Counted from the stretch's first letter, positions 1-11,987 are shown. The stretch is DNA of 64,000 nucleotides from Thioalkalivibrio sp. ALJ24 (GCF_000377785.1 NZ_KB898725.1:183775-247774); one strand, 5' to 3'. Notes: generated by a model from the sequence alone, not told the origin. Numbers and translations are program-made.

Positions 1-239
<239 letters not shown>

Positions 240-259
240 CGGACCTGCAAGCCAGAATC

Positions 260-333
<74 letters not shown>

Positions 334-386
334 AGAGCCCTGGCCTTCTCGCCGTACCCGCTCGGGCTACTGGCATGAAAACCGGA

Positions 387-471
387 TGGTGGAGGGAGGA
401 GGATTCGAACCTCCGAAGGCTGTGCCAGCAGATTTACAGTCTGCCCCCGTTGGCCGCTTGGGTATCCCTCC
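387..471 (-). tRNA. tRNA-Tyr (anticodon GTA)
   Basis: An 85-nt class II tRNA on the minus strand: acceptor GGAGGGA/TCCCTCC, anticodon loop CTGTAAA, a long variable arm, T-loop TTCGAAT and encoded ACCA end. It is the first gene of the tRNA-tuf operon. Confidence 0.97.
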
Positions 472-486
472 TGAACCAAGCCGTGC

Positions 487-515
487 ATTCTGAGAGGCTT
501 GCGCGCGCAAGTCAA
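487..515 (-). promoter_or_regulatory. Promoter of the tRNA-Tyr/Gly/Thr-tuf operon
   Basis: On the minus strand TTGACT (510-515) is followed after exactly 17 bp by CAGAAT (487-492). A GC-rich stretch GCACGGC follows where transcription should start (about 480). A GC-rich discriminator is typical of stable-RNA promoters under stringent control. The start would lie 8-10 nt before the mature tRNA-Tyr. Confidence 0.65.
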
Positions 516-717
516 CCCCGGGGACGCCACCGCCGGGGCACGGATCGTGGCGCCCTTCACGCGGTCGGCAAAAACCTTGCCCGCATCCTTGTATTCGGCG
601 GAATAACCACCCTATGATCGAGCCATCCGAGCATCGACCCCGGGGCGGTTGCGCGTTTTCTTTCCGTTCCACGCCACGTACAGTGTGGACCATCCCTTAC
701 ATCGTGTGCGAACACCC

Positions 718-2433
718 ATGGCCAACAGCAATACGGTGCCCCGACTTCCGGGACTGGCGAAACGCCTCGTCGACGGCGGGCTGATCGCGCAGGACATCGC
801 GCAGCAGCTGGTGGAGGAAGCCCGCTCCCAGCAAACCCCGCTGATGGCGCTGCTGGCCACCAAGGGTGACGTTCCCGAGCCCCGCCTGGTGGAGGCGGCC
901 GCCGAGGAATTCGGGCTGCCCATCATGGATCTGGCGGCGTTCGACGACGAGGTGATCCCGCGCGACCACCTCAACGAAAAGCTGGTGCAGAAGCACCACG
1001 CCCTGCCCCTGATGCAGCGCGGCAACCGGCTGTTCATCGCGATCTCCGACCCGACCAACCTGGTCGCGACCGACGAGTTCAAGTTCGCCACGGGCATGCC
1101 GGTGGAGGCGGTGCTGGTCGAACCGAAGAAGCTCGACAAGGCGATCGACAACGCGCTCAACGCGGCCTCCCAGCTGATGGAGGATCTGGGCGACGATGAC
1201 CTCGACAGCCTGAATGTCGAATCCGACCCGGATGGCGACCACGGCGCCGAGCAGAATGACGCGGTGGACGATGCGCCGGTGGTGCGCTTCGTCAACAAGC
1301 TGCTGATGGATGCGATCAATCGCAAGGCGTCCGACATCCATCTGGAACCCTTCGAAAAGGATTTCCGGGTCCGGTTCCGCATCGACGGGGTGCTGCACGA
1401 GGTCGCGCGCCCACCCAATTCCCTCGCGCCACGCATCCTGGCACGCGTGAAGGTCATGTCACGCATGGACATCGCCGAGCGCCGGATTCCGCAGGACGGG
1501 CGGATCAAACTGAAGCTCTCGCGCACGCGCGCCATCGATTTCCGTGTCAGCTCGCTGCCGACCCTGTTCGGCGAAAAGATCGTGCTGCGGATCCTCGACC
1601 CCAGCTCGGCTTCGATGGGCATTGACCAGCTGGGCTACGAGGAAGAGCAGAAGGAACAGTATCTCAGCGCACTGAGCCGGCCTTACGGGATGATCCTGGT
1701 GACCGGCCCCACGGGGTCGGGCAAGACCGTCTCTCTCTACACGGGCCTCGGGATCCTGAACACGACGGATCGCAACATCTCCACCGCCGAGGACCCGTCC
1801 GAGATCAACATGCCGGGCGTCAACCAGGTCAACATCAACCCGAAGGTCGGGCTGACCTTCGCCAGCGCGCTGCGTGCCTTTCTGCGCCAGGATCCGGACG
1901 TGATCATGGTCGGGGAGATCCGCGATCTCGAGACGGCGGAAATCGCGATCAAGGCCGCACAGACCGGGCATCTGGTGCTCTCGACCCTGCACACGAATGA
2001 CGCGCCACAGACCCTGACGCGCCTGGCGAACATGGGCGTCCCGCCCTACAACATCGCCTCCTCGATCCTGCTGATCATCGCCCAGCGGCTGGCGCGGCGC
2101 CTGTGCCCCAACTGCAAGGCTCCGGAGGAGCTTCCCGAGGAAACCCTGCGCGACGAAGGCTTCACCGACGAGGAGCTGGAACAGGGGTTCACGGTGTACC
2201 GGCCCGTCGGCTGCGACCAGTGCACCAACGGCTACAAGGGGCGCGTCGGCATCTATCAGGTCCTCCCGATCTCCGAAGAAATTGAACGCATCATCCTGGA
2301 GAACGGCAACAGCACCGAGCTGGCCCGACAGGCCGAGAAGGAAGGCATCAAGGATCTGCGCCGGGCGGGCCTGCACAAGGTCATCGAGGGGCTGACCAGC
2401 CTGGAAGAAGTCAACCGCGTGACCATCGACTAG
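718..2433 (+). CDS. pilB: Type IV pilus assembly ATPase PilB
   Basis: PilB is the cytoplasmic hexameric ATPase that drives pilin polymerisation during type IV pilus extension. From the ATG at 718 the protein is 571 aa, the usual PilB length. An N-terminal MshEN-type domain precedes the GspE/PilT motor. The Walker A motif GPTGSGKT is at residues 330-337, with later Asp/His boxes (VGEIRD, STLHTND). A four-cysteine zinc site typical of PilB/GspE has Cys at about 463, 466, 499 and 502. A longer frame opens with TTG at 649 but its extra residues match nothing in the family, so the ATG is preferred although no clear ribosome site precedes it. pilC follows after 18 nt. No pilin gene is adjacent. Confidence 0.96.
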   Translation: MANSNTVPRLPGLAKRLVDGGLIAQDIAQQLVEEARSQQTPLMALLATKGDVPEPRLVEAAAEEFGLPIMDLAAFDDEVIPRDHLNEKLVQKHHALPLMQRGNRLFIAISDPTNLVATDEFKFATGMPVEAVLVEPKKLDKAIDNALNAASQLMEDLGDDDLDSLNVESDPDGDHGAEQNDAVDDAPVVRFVNKLLMDAINRKASDIHLEPFEKDFRVRFRIDGVLHEVARPPNSLAPRILARVKVMSRMDIAERRIPQDGRIKLKLSRTRAIDFRVSSLPTLFGEKIVLRILDPSSASMGIDQLGYEEEQKEQYLSALSRPYGMILVTGPTGSGKTVSLYTGLGILNTTDRNISTAEDPSEINMPGVNQVNINPKVGLTFASALRAFLRQDPDVIMVGEIRDLETAEIAIKAAQTGHLVLSTLHTNDAPQTLTRLANMGVPPYNIASSILLIIAQRLARRLCPNCKAPEELPEETLRDEGFTDEELEQGFTVYRPVGCDQCTNGYKGRVGIYQVLPISEEIERIILENGNSTELARQAEKEGIKDLRRAGLHKVIEGLTSLEEVNRVTID

Positions 2434-2451
2434 CGGCAAGGGGGACAGGGA

Positions 2452-3663
2452 ATGGCCGATTCCGGCACCATCTATACTTGGGAAGGCCTCAACAAGAACG
2501 GGGACCGCGTCAAGGGCGAGGTACCCGCCGAGAACGAGGCTTCCGCACGCGCCGAACTGCGCAAGAACGGCGTCAACGTACTCAAGATCAAGAAGAAGCC
2601 CAAACCCCTGCTGGGCGGCGGACAGAAGAAGATCATCCCGGCGGACATCGCCTATTTCCTGCGGCAGATGACCACCATGCTGCAGTCCGGCGTCCCGCTG
2701 GTGCAGGCCTTCGAAATCGTGGGGAGAGGCAACGAAAAGGCCTCGATGCGCGACATGATCATGCAGATCAAGAGCGACGTCGAGGGCGGTGACACCTTTG
2801 CGACCGCACTGTCGCGCCACCCCAAACATTTCGACGACCTGGTCATCAGCCTGGTCGACTCCGGCGAGAAGTCGGGCACACTGGAGACCCTGCTCGACAA
2901 GGTCGCCACGTACAAGGAAAAGACCGAGGCCCTGAAGGCGAAGATCCGCAAGGCGCTGTTCTATCCCGCCGCGGTCATCGTGGTCGCGATCGTGGTCACG
3001 GCCATCCTGCTGATCTATGTAGTACCGCAGTTCGAGGCCCTGTTCCAGGGCTTCGGCGCCGACCTGCCGGTCTTCACGCGCATGGTCATCAACATGTCCG
3101 AGTTCATGCAGGCCTGGTGGTGGGCGGTCCTTGGTGCGGCGATCCTGGCGGGATTTCTGTTCATTCAGGCCCGTCAGCGGCTCCCGAAATTCGATCGTTT
3201 CCTCGACATCGCCATCCTGCGCGCCCCGGCCTTCGGGCCCATCCTGCGCAAGGCCGCAGTGGCCCGTTTCGCCCGGACCCTCTCCACCATGTTCGCCGCC
3301 GGCGTGCCGCTGGTCGACGCCCTCAACTCGGTCTCGGGCGCCACCGGCAACGCGGTGTATCGCGAGGCCACCGAACGCATGCGCGACGAGACCGCGGCCG
3401 GCGGGCAGCTCCAGTGGTCGATGCGCAACACCGCGGTGTTCCCCAACATGGTGGTGCAGATGGTCGCGATCGGCGAGGAGTCCGGTTCCCTGGATTCGAT
3501 GCTGGCCAAGGTCGCCGACTTTTACGAGGAAGAGGTCGACAACGCAGTGGACAGCCTCTCCAGCCTGCTGGAACCGCTGATCATGGTGGTCCTGGGCGTG
3601 CTGGTCGGTGGCCTGGTGATTGCGATGTACCTGCCGATCTTCCAGATGGGTCAGGTGATCTGA
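2452..3663 (+). CDS. pilC: Type IV pilus inner-membrane platform protein PilC
   Basis: PilC is the inner-membrane platform that couples the PilB/PilT ATPases to the growing pilus. The 403-aa protein has two T2SSF domains (about residues 70-190 and 275-395). Hydrophobic segments are visible near 165-195, 218-240 and 375-400, the usual topology. The start has a GGGGG element 7 nt upstream, and length matches the family. It sits in the classic pilB-pilC-pilD order, 22 nt before pilD. A type II secretion GspF is a possible confusion, but the neighbours argue for pili. Confidence 0.96.
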   Translation: MADSGTIYTWEGLNKNGDRVKGEVPAENEASARAELRKNGVNVLKIKKKPKPLLGGGQKKIIPADIAYFLRQMTTMLQSGVPLVQAFEIVGRGNEKASMRDMIMQIKSDVEGGDTFATALSRHPKHFDDLVISLVDSGEKSGTLETLLDKVATYKEKTEALKAKIRKALFYPAAVIVVAIVVTAILLIYVVPQFEALFQGFGADLPVFTRMVINMSEFMQAWWWAVLGAAILAGFLFIQARQRLPKFDRFLDIAILRAPAFGPILRKAAVARFARTLSTMFAAGVPLVDALNSVSGATGNAVYREATERMRDETAAGGQLQWSMRNTAVFPNMVVQMVAIGEESGSLDSMLAKVADFYEEEVDNAVDSLSSLLEPLIMVVLGVLVGGLVIAMYLPIFQMGQVI

Positions 3664-3685
3664 TGCCCGGCGGTCTGCCCCGCAC

Positions 3686-4552
3686 ATGAACGAGCTGCTC
3701 GCGAACCCGGTGGCGCTGGCGATCATCGCCGGTCTGCTGGGGCTGCTGATCGGCAGCTTCATCAACGTGGTGATCGCCCGACTTCCGATCATGCTGGAAC
3801 GGGAGTGGCAGACCGAAGCCCGTTACGTCCTTCATGGCGAGGAGCCCGCGTCAGACGCCACCACGGAGCCTTTCGACCTGATCCGTCCCCGATCGCGCTG
3901 TCCCGATTGTCAGCGTGGCATCCGCGCGATCGAGAACATCCCGCTGCTCAGTTTTCTGTTCCTGCGCGGACGCTGTCCCGGCTGCGGTGCGCGCATCAGC
4001 TGGCAGTACCCGATCGTGGAGCTGCTGACCGGGATCCTCTTCGCGATAACCCTGTGGCACTTTGGTGTCGGCGCCGAGGCGGGCCTTGCGCTGGTTCTGA
4101 CCGGCGTGCTGATCGCAGCCGGCGGCATCGATGCCCGCACCACCCTGTTGCCCGACCAGCTGACCCTCCCGCTGCTCTGGCTGGGCCTCCTGGTCAACAG
4201 CTTCGGCCTGTTCACCGACCTGCAGTCCGCCGTGTTCGGCGCGATGGCGGGTTACCTGCTGCTCTGGCTGGTGTTCCACGGTTTCCGCCTGCTCACCGGC
4301 AAGGAGGGCATGGGTTACGGCGACTTCAAGCTGCTGGCCGCGCTGGGTGCATGGCTTGGCTGGCAGGCGATCCCGGTGATCCTGCTGCTGGCCTCCCTGG
4401 TGGGCGCAGTGGTCGGAATCGCGTTGATCCTGTTGCGCGGGCGGGATCGCAACATCCCGATCCCGTTCGGCCCCTACCTGGCCGCGGCCGGATGGCTGAC
4501 GCTGATCACCGGCGACGCCCTGCTGCGCATCTATTTCCCACACGGCCTATAA
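3686..4552 (+). CDS. pilD: Prepilin leader peptidase/N-methyltransferase PilD
   Basis: PilD cleaves prepilin leaders after the conserved glycine and N-methylates the new N-terminus; it often also serves type II secretion pseudopilins. The 288-aa protein begins with a membrane segment, followed by the cytoplasmic zinc loop with two CxxC pairs (CPDC, CPGC). The two catalytic aspartates are visible in GGIDARTTLLPD and GMGYGDFK. Seven or eight hydrophobic stretches fill the C-terminal two thirds. It closes the pil operon; coaE begins 7 nt downstream. Confidence 0.96.
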   Translation: MNELLANPVALAIIAGLLGLLIGSFINVVIARLPIMLEREWQTEARYVLHGEEPASDATTEPFDLIRPRSRCPDCQRGIRAIENIPLLSFLFLRGRCPGCGARISWQYPIVELLTGILFAITLWHFGVGAEAGLALVLTGVLIAAGGIDARTTLLPDQLTLPLLWLGLLVNSFGLFTDLQSAVFGAMAGYLLLWLVFHGFRLLTGKEGMGYGDFKLLAALGAWLGWQAIPVILLLASLVGAVVGIALILLRGRDRNIPIPFGPYLAAAGWLTLITGDALLRIYFPHGL

Positions 4553-4559
4553 TGCGGTT

Positions 4560-5171
4560 ATGGAGCGAGCAGGACTGACGGGAGGGATCGGATCCGGGAA
4601 ATCCCGTGTGGCGGCGCTGTTCGCCGAACAGGGGATCCCGGTACTCGATGCCGATCGCGTCACGCGCGAACTGCAGGAACCCGGACAACCACTGCACGGG
4701 GCGATCGTCGAACGGTTCGGACCGGGCATCCTCGATCCGCGCGGGCACCTCGATCGACGGGCCCTGGCAGCGCGGGTGTTCTCCGACGCCGGGGAACGCG
4801 AGACCCTGGAAGCGATCGTCCACCCGGCCGTACGCAACGAGATCCATGCCCGACTGGAAGGCGAGCCCTCCGGAGCACCGTACGCGCTGATCGTGGTACC
4901 GCTGCTGTTCGAGGCGGGCTGGGAAACCGATTTTTTCCACATCCTCACCGTCGAGTGCACGCCCGAAGAGCAGGTCGAGCGCGTAACCCGCCGCGATGGC
5001 CGCACCCGCGAGGAGGTCCGCGCGATGATGGAGCGTCAGCTCGATAGCGACGCGCGTCGCCGCCGGGCCGACATCTGTATCGACAACCGCGACTGCATTG
5101 ACGACGGGCAATTACGAGAACAGGTTCTGGCTGCGGACCGCCATCTGCGAGTCCTGACTTCTGGCGGGTAG
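4560..5171 (+). CDS. coaE: Dephospho-CoA kinase
   Basis: CoaE phosphorylates the ribose 3'-OH of dephospho-CoA, the last step of coenzyme A synthesis. The 203-aa protein opens with GLTGGIGSGKS, a P-loop that is diagnostic for the family, then DADRVTREL (substrate site) and a DGRTREEV lid-like segment. There is no ribosome site and only 7 nt separate it from the pilD stop, so translational coupling is likely. pilD-coaE-zapD is a common gammaproteobacterial order; the small zinc protein YacG that often follows is absent. Confidence 0.95.
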   Translation: MERAGLTGGIGSGKSRVAALFAEQGIPVLDADRVTRELQEPGQPLHGAIVERFGPGILDPRGHLDRRALAARVFSDAGERETLEAIVHPAVRNEIHARLEGEPSGAPYALIVVPLLFEAGWETDFFHILTVECTPEEQVERVTRRDGRTREEVRAMMERQLDSDARRRRADICIDNRDCIDDGQLREQVLAADRHLRVLTSGG

Positions 5172-5226
5172 AAACATCCCCCGGCAATCGGGGATACTGC
5201 AGGATCTCCAAGCCAATGGCCCTGCC

Positions 5227-5997
5227 GTGACCGCTCCGCTGATCTTCGAACAGCCTCTCCATGAACGGATCCGCCTGCTGCTGCGGCTGGAGGCGCTGAC
5301 CAAACGGTTCGGGGATGCCCTGGATGCGGGGAAGCCCTATGACCACCATGAGGCCCTGGTCTCGCTGGTGGACATCTACGCGCTCGTCACCCGGGTCGAC
5401 ATCAAGCGGGAGCTGATGGGCGAGATCGAACGCCAGACCGCGAATCTCCAGCGTCTGGCCGACCAGCCGGAGGTCGACGCGTCGCGCTTTCGCAGCACGA
5501 TGGACGATCAGCGACGCCTGCATTCGGCCCTGGAGGCCCAGGCCGGGGCACTTGACGGGCGGGTGCGCGAAAACGAGTTCTTCAACAGCGTACGCCAGCG
5601 CATGTCCCTGCCCGGTGGCGCCTTCGATTTCGATCTGCCAATCTATCACCACTGGCTATCCCAGCCACCGGCGGAGCGCACACAACTGCTGAGCGAGTGG
5701 TTCCAGCCCCTGGAGGCCGTGACCGAGGCCACCCAGCATGTGCTGCACTATATCCGGGGGTCGGGCATCGACCGCAGCGTAACCGCGGAAGACGGCTTCT
5801 TTGAACAGGCCCTGGACCACCAGCATGCCTGGCAGCTGATCCGGGTCGGCGTTGACCCGGCGCTGGGGATCTATCCGGAGATCTCGGGCGGGCGGCAGCG
5901 GTTCACGGTCCGTTTCATGGATCCCGGTGACTTCCGCGTACGCCCCAACCCGGTGCGCCGGGACATCGAATTCCAGCTCTGCTGCTGCGCCCTGTAG
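5227..5997 (+). CDS. zapD: Cell division protein ZapD (YacF, DUF1342)
   Basis: ZapD binds the FtsZ C-terminal tail and bundles Z-ring filaments. The 256-aa protein starts at GTG (5227) with TAPLIFEQPLHERIRLLLRL, which matches the family's N-terminus, and ends in a cysteine-rich tail (CCCAL) as ZapD proteins do. The body is helix-rich with a central GGAFDFDLP-type motif. It lies 55 nt after coaE and runs convergently into the Nudix gene with only 4 nt between stops. Its partner ftsZ is 8 kb away in this window. Confidence 0.93.
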   Translation: MTAPLIFEQPLHERIRLLLRLEALTKRFGDALDAGKPYDHHEALVSLVDIYALVTRVDIKRELMGEIERQTANLQRLADQPEVDASRFRSTMDDQRRLHSALEAQAGALDGRVRENEFFNSVRQRMSLPGGAFDFDLPIYHHWLSQPPAERTQLLSEWFQPLEAVTEATQHVLHYIRGSGIDRSVTAEDGFFEQALDHQHAWQLIRVGVDPALGIYPEISGGRQRFTVRFMDPGDFRVRPNPVRRDIEFQLCCCAL

Positions 5998-6001
5998 CCA
6001 C

Positions 6002-6982
6002 TCAGGCGCCGCTGCGCTCCAGCAGGCCGCGTATGGCCGCGACCCCGCAGGCACCGCTCGCACGTGCCCGCGACAGGTCGCTCGCCTCCAGCCCTCCGAG
6101 CGCATAGATCGACACCGGGCTCGCCGCGGCCAGCTCTGCCAGCCCGGTCCATCCCAGCACGGGTGCGCCGGGATGGGTGGACGTCGGCCGCACGGGTCCG
6201 GCCACGGCAAGATCCGGAGCGACGCGATGCGCCGCCTCCCTGGCACCGGTGACATCGTGCACCGAGACCCCGACCGGTCCGGAAACCTCCGGGCGTCGGG
6301 TCAGCCCCCGCCAGCGCCGTTCCGGCAGATGGATCCCGGCGGCCGGCAGGGCATCCAGCCAGTCCGGAGGCGCGTTCAGGAGCACCTCCACGCCCGTCGG
6401 CCGGACCTGCGCCATCAGCTCCCGGACCAGGCTCCGGTAATCACCGAACCCCAGAGAGGGGGCGCGGATCTGCAACAGCCCGATATCGCCGTCCTGCAGA
6501 CGCGTCGCGACCCGCTTCACCGTCGCGTCGATCGCCGCGGCGGTGCCAGGATCCGGCGTAACCAGCAAAAACGGGGGAAGGCGCAACATGCGCAGGATCG
6601 GAGCATTGGCCGCCGGGAAGGCCGCCGGGTCGAGGGAAGCCGCATCCTGCCAGGACAGGACTCGTCCCTCACGTTCCGCGACCCGGCCGTCGTGGCCGTG
6701 GACCCGAAACACGTGCAACCGGACCCGCCGGTCGCCGTAATCATGTTCCAGCTGCAGACAGGGCACCGCGCGATGGACGGTAAGACCCGTTTCCTCGAAC
6801 AGCTCGCGGGTCAGGGCCTCGACGGGGTCTTCTCCGGGTTCCAGCTTGCCTCCCGGGAATTCCAGCCGCCCCGGCAGATGCTGGTCCGCGCCGCGCTGCC
6901 CGACCAGCACGCGCCCGGCAGCGTCCTCCACCACCCCCAGCGCCACCTCCACGACGGGCGCGTCAGGAACGGTATTCGGCAT
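6002..6982 (-). CDS. Nudix hydrolase fused to a thiamine-phosphate-synthase-like domain
   Basis: A two-domain 326-aa protein. Residues 10-130 form a MutT-type Nudix domain with a complete Nudix box (GKLEPGE ... RELFEETGL, about residues 44-66). Residues 140-326 resemble the ThiE/TenI TIM barrel (LLQIRAP, VSVHD, GPVRPTSTH, ALGGL). This fusion is known in gammaproteobacteria next to argJ (PA4400 type). MutT-like 8-oxo-dGTP clean-up is the usual guess for the first half. True ThiE activity is doubtful: the QLREK-type motif is altered and the TxTK site reads TSTH. The ATG at 6980-6982 lies inside argJ, giving a 20-nt overlap; longer upstream frames are antisense noise. Confidence 0.85.
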   Translation of the reverse strand: MPNTVPDAPVVEVALGVVEDAAGRVLVGQRGADQHLPGRLEFPGGKLEPGEDPVEALTRELFEETGLTVHRAVPCLQLEHDYGDRRVRLHVFRVHGHDGRVAEREGRVLSWQDAASLDPAAFPAANAPILRMLRLPPFLLVTPDPGTAAAIDATVKRVATRLQDGDIGLLQIRAPSLGFGDYRSLVRELMAQVRPTGVEVLLNAPPDWLDALPAAGIHLPERRWRGLTRRPEVSGPVGVSVHDVTGAREAAHRVAPDLAVAGPVRPTSTHPGAPVLGWTGLAELAAASPVSIYALGGLEASDLSRARASGACGVAAIRGLLERSGA

Positions 6983-8180
6983 TGATGCGCACGTACTCGT
7001 GGGAGAAGTCGCAGGTGTACTTGCGGGCGCGCGCGGCACCTCGCCCGAGATCGATGACGATGGTGATCTCTGCGGCCGCGAAGACGGCCTGGCCGTACTC
7101 CTCGCGGTAGTCCGGCGCGCGCCCGCCGCCGCGCACGATCGCGACACCGTTGATATCGACGGCGACGCCTTCGATGGCGAGATCCGGGACACCCGCCCGG
7201 CCCACGGCGGCCAGGATCCGGCCCCAGTTCGGATCACTGGCATACAACGCCGTCTTCACCAGCGGTGACAGCGCAACGGTCTCCGCCACGCGCTCGGCCT
7301 CGGAACGTTCGGCGGCCCCGCTCACCTCGACGGTGACAAACTTGGTGGCCCCCTCCCCGTCGCGCACGATGGCCGTGGCCAGTTCGAGACAGAGCGACTC
7401 CAGCACGCCGGCGAACGCCGCCCGATCGTCGTCGTTCGCCAGGCGCACGCCACTGGTCCCGCTGGCAACGCACACCAGGGCATCATTGGTGGAGGTATCG
7501 CCGTCCACCGTGATCGCGTTGAAGCTCTCGCGACTGGCCTCGCGCAGCAACGCGTCGAGATCGGCGGCATCAATCTGCAGGTCGGTGCCAAGGAACGCCA
7601 GCATGGTCGCCATGTCGGGGTGGATCATGCCGGATCCCTTGGCCATGCCGTTCATGCGGACCGTACCGCCCGACAGTACAACCGTGCGGCTCGCAAGCTT
7701 GGTCACGGTGTCGGTGGTCATGATCGCCCGCGCGGCACCCAGCCAGGCAGCCCCGTCCTCGGTCAGCCCGTGGTACACCGTCGGCAGGGCCGCTTCCAGC
7801 CGGTCCAGCGGGAAGGGTTCTCCGATCACCCCGGTGGAGAACGGCAGCACCTCGGCCGGATCGCCTCCGGCCAGACGCGCGAGCGCCGCGCAGCTGCCCC
7901 GTGCCGCCTCCAGCCCCGGCTCGCCGGTACCCGCATTGGCATTGCCCGCGTTGATCAGCAGCCAGCGCGGCCGTCCGCGCGCCTGGTGATCCTGCGCCAC
8001 GAGCACCGGCGCCGCACGGAAGGCGCTGTTGGTGTACAGCGCGGCAACCGTCGCGTCCTCGCCACCATCCATCAGCACCAGATCATCCCGCCCGGCATAA
8101 CGGATGCCGGCCGCCGCCGAGGCCAGACGGATCCCCGGTACGGCCGGCGGTGCCTCCGGTTCCTGCAAACCTACGGCCAT
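6963..8180 (-). CDS. argJ: Bifunctional ornithine acetyltransferase/N-acetylglutamate synthase ArgJ
   Basis: ArgJ moves the acetyl group from N-acetylornithine to glutamate (cyclic arginine synthesis) and may also make N-acetylglutamate from acetyl-CoA. The 405-aa precursor holds the autoproteolysis site KGSGMIHPDMATML, where the Thr becomes the N-terminal nucleophile of the beta chain. GNANAGTG and DTVTKLASR are further family motifs. The ATG is at 8178-8180. secA ends 24 nt upstream, and the Nudix gene overlaps its 3' end, so the three are probably co-transcribed. Confidence 0.96.
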   Translation of the reverse strand: MAVGLQEPEAPPAVPGIRLASAAAGIRYAGRDDLVLMDGGEDATVAALYTNSAFRAAPVLVAQDHQARGRPRWLLINAGNANAGTGEPGLEAARGSCAALARLAGGDPAEVLPFSTGVIGEPFPLDRLEAALPTVYHGLTEDGAAWLGAARAIMTTDTVTKLASRTVVLSGGTVRMNGMAKGSGMIHPDMATMLAFLGTDLQIDAADLDALLREASRESFNAITVDGDTSTNDALVCVASGTSGVRLANDDDRAAFAGVLESLCLELATAIVRDGEGATKFVTVEVSGAAERSEAERVAETVALSPLVKTALYASDPNWGRILAAVGRAGVPDLAIEGVAVDINGVAIVRGGGRAPDYREEYGQAVFAAAEITIVIDLGRGAARARKYTCDFSHEYVRINAEYRS

Positions 8181-8204
8181 CCGATGTCTCCCGCGCCCGA
8201 CCGA

Positions 8205-11000
<2,796 letters not shown>

Positions 11001-11040
11001 GGGGATCCGGGAGATTGCGTGAAACCGGCCTAGGATAAAC

Positions 11041-11067
11041 CATCCGGCAGGGCTCTGCCTGTCGGAT
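11041..11067 (-). terminator. Hairpin between the M23 peptidase gene and secA
   Basis: CATCCGACAGG (minus strand) pairs with CCTGCCGGATG, an 11-bp stem with one G-U-type mismatch and a 5-nt loop. GGTTTATCC follows, a weak U-tract. It may end the peptidase transcript or attenuate read-through into secA. Confidence 0.45.
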
Positions 11068-11084
11068 GCCGGTGCGCGAAGGGA

Positions 11085-11954
11085 TCAGTCGTGGACGTGA
11101 TTCGCCGGGTTTTCCGGGCCATCCGGGCCATGGACCTCGAAATGCAGGTGGGTGTCCGTGGCCCGGCCCGTGCTGCCCATGCGGGCGATGGCCTGGCCGG
11201 CCTCCACCCGTTCGCCCGGCTCCACCAGCAGCTCGGAGTTGTGCGCGTATCGGGTTCGCATCCCGTCGGCGTGGACGATGTCGATGCTGCGCCCCAGACC
11301 GCCGTTCGTCCCGGCCTGCACCACGATGCCGTCGGCAGCCGCGCGGATTTCCGACCCTTCACGGCCGGCATAGTCGATCCCGGCATGGAAGCGGCGCTCC
11401 CCGGTAAACGGATCTTCGCGATAGCCGAAGGCCGAGCTGACCCAGGCCTCGGACTCTACCGGCCGCAAGCCGGGTCGCATGCGATCCTCCATCGAGTCGA
11501 TGCGCACGGCGTCATCGAGGCGGGAGACCGCCTCGTCGCGTCGCTCAAGCAGGTTATCCAGGGCCGCAACACGGCGATCCAGATCCGACGCCGTGTCCGG
11601 CGCCAGCGGACCACCACGCCCCCCGGAGTCCGGTTCCAGGGCCTCGTCGTCTAAATCCAGCGCGTCGCCGAGGGTGTGCATGCGCAGGTCCAGGCGGGCC
11701 TGGCGGGTTTCCAGTTCCACCAGGCGCGATGCCAGCGATTCCACTCCCTCACGCGCCAGTTCACGTTCCGCAGCATCCAGGTCCGGAGCGGCCGGGACCG
11801 GAGGCGCCGGCATCTCCACCACCTCGCGCTGCTGCTGCCCCACGAAAAATGCTGCGGCCACCGCCCCCGCCAGCAAGACCAGGAAGGCCGGGACCACCAG
11901 CCACAGCGGCACCCGGGTACAGACACCGCCCGCTCGTAGTAGCATCAGATCCAT
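11085..11954 (-). CDS. M23/LytM-type metallopeptidase, membrane anchored
   Basis: M23 enzymes cut peptidoglycan cross-bridges or activate amidases. The 289-aa protein has a short N-terminus, one membrane segment (about residues 17-40), a coiled-coil-prone region (60-160) rich in Arg/Glu/Leu, and a C-terminal LytM domain. The zinc ligands are intact: HxxxD in HAGIDYAG (near 195) and HxH in THLHFEVH (near 270), so it looks catalytically competent. The start is supported by GGAGG 6 nt upstream. Its place next to secA and close to lpxC matches the PA4405 type. The substrate is unknown. Confidence 0.88.
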   Translation of the reverse strand: MDLMLLRAGGVCTRVPLWLVVPAFLVLLAGAVAAAFFVGQQQREVVEMPAPPVPAAPDLDAAERELAREGVESLASRLVELETRQARLDLRMHTLGDALDLDDEALEPDSGGRGGPLAPDTASDLDRRVAALDNLLERRDEAVSRLDDAVRIDSMEDRMRPGLRPVESEAWVSSAFGYREDPFTGERRFHAGIDYAGREGSEIRAAADGIVVQAGTNGGLGRSIDIVHADGMRTRYAHNSELLVEPGERVEAGQAIARMGSTGRATDTHLHFEVHGPDGPENPANHVHD

Positions 11955-11987
11955 GCAACCTCCGTTGATTCCCGCAAGACCGACGCC

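Noticed and set aside
649-717. N-terminal extension of pilB from TTG 649
   Set aside because: The extra 23 residues are unlike PilB N-termini; the ATG at 718 gives the usual length.
6002-6420. Calling the C-terminal half of the Nudix protein a functional ThiE
   Set aside because: Key ThiE motifs are altered (TSTH instead of TxTK, no QLREK), so no thiE symbol is given.
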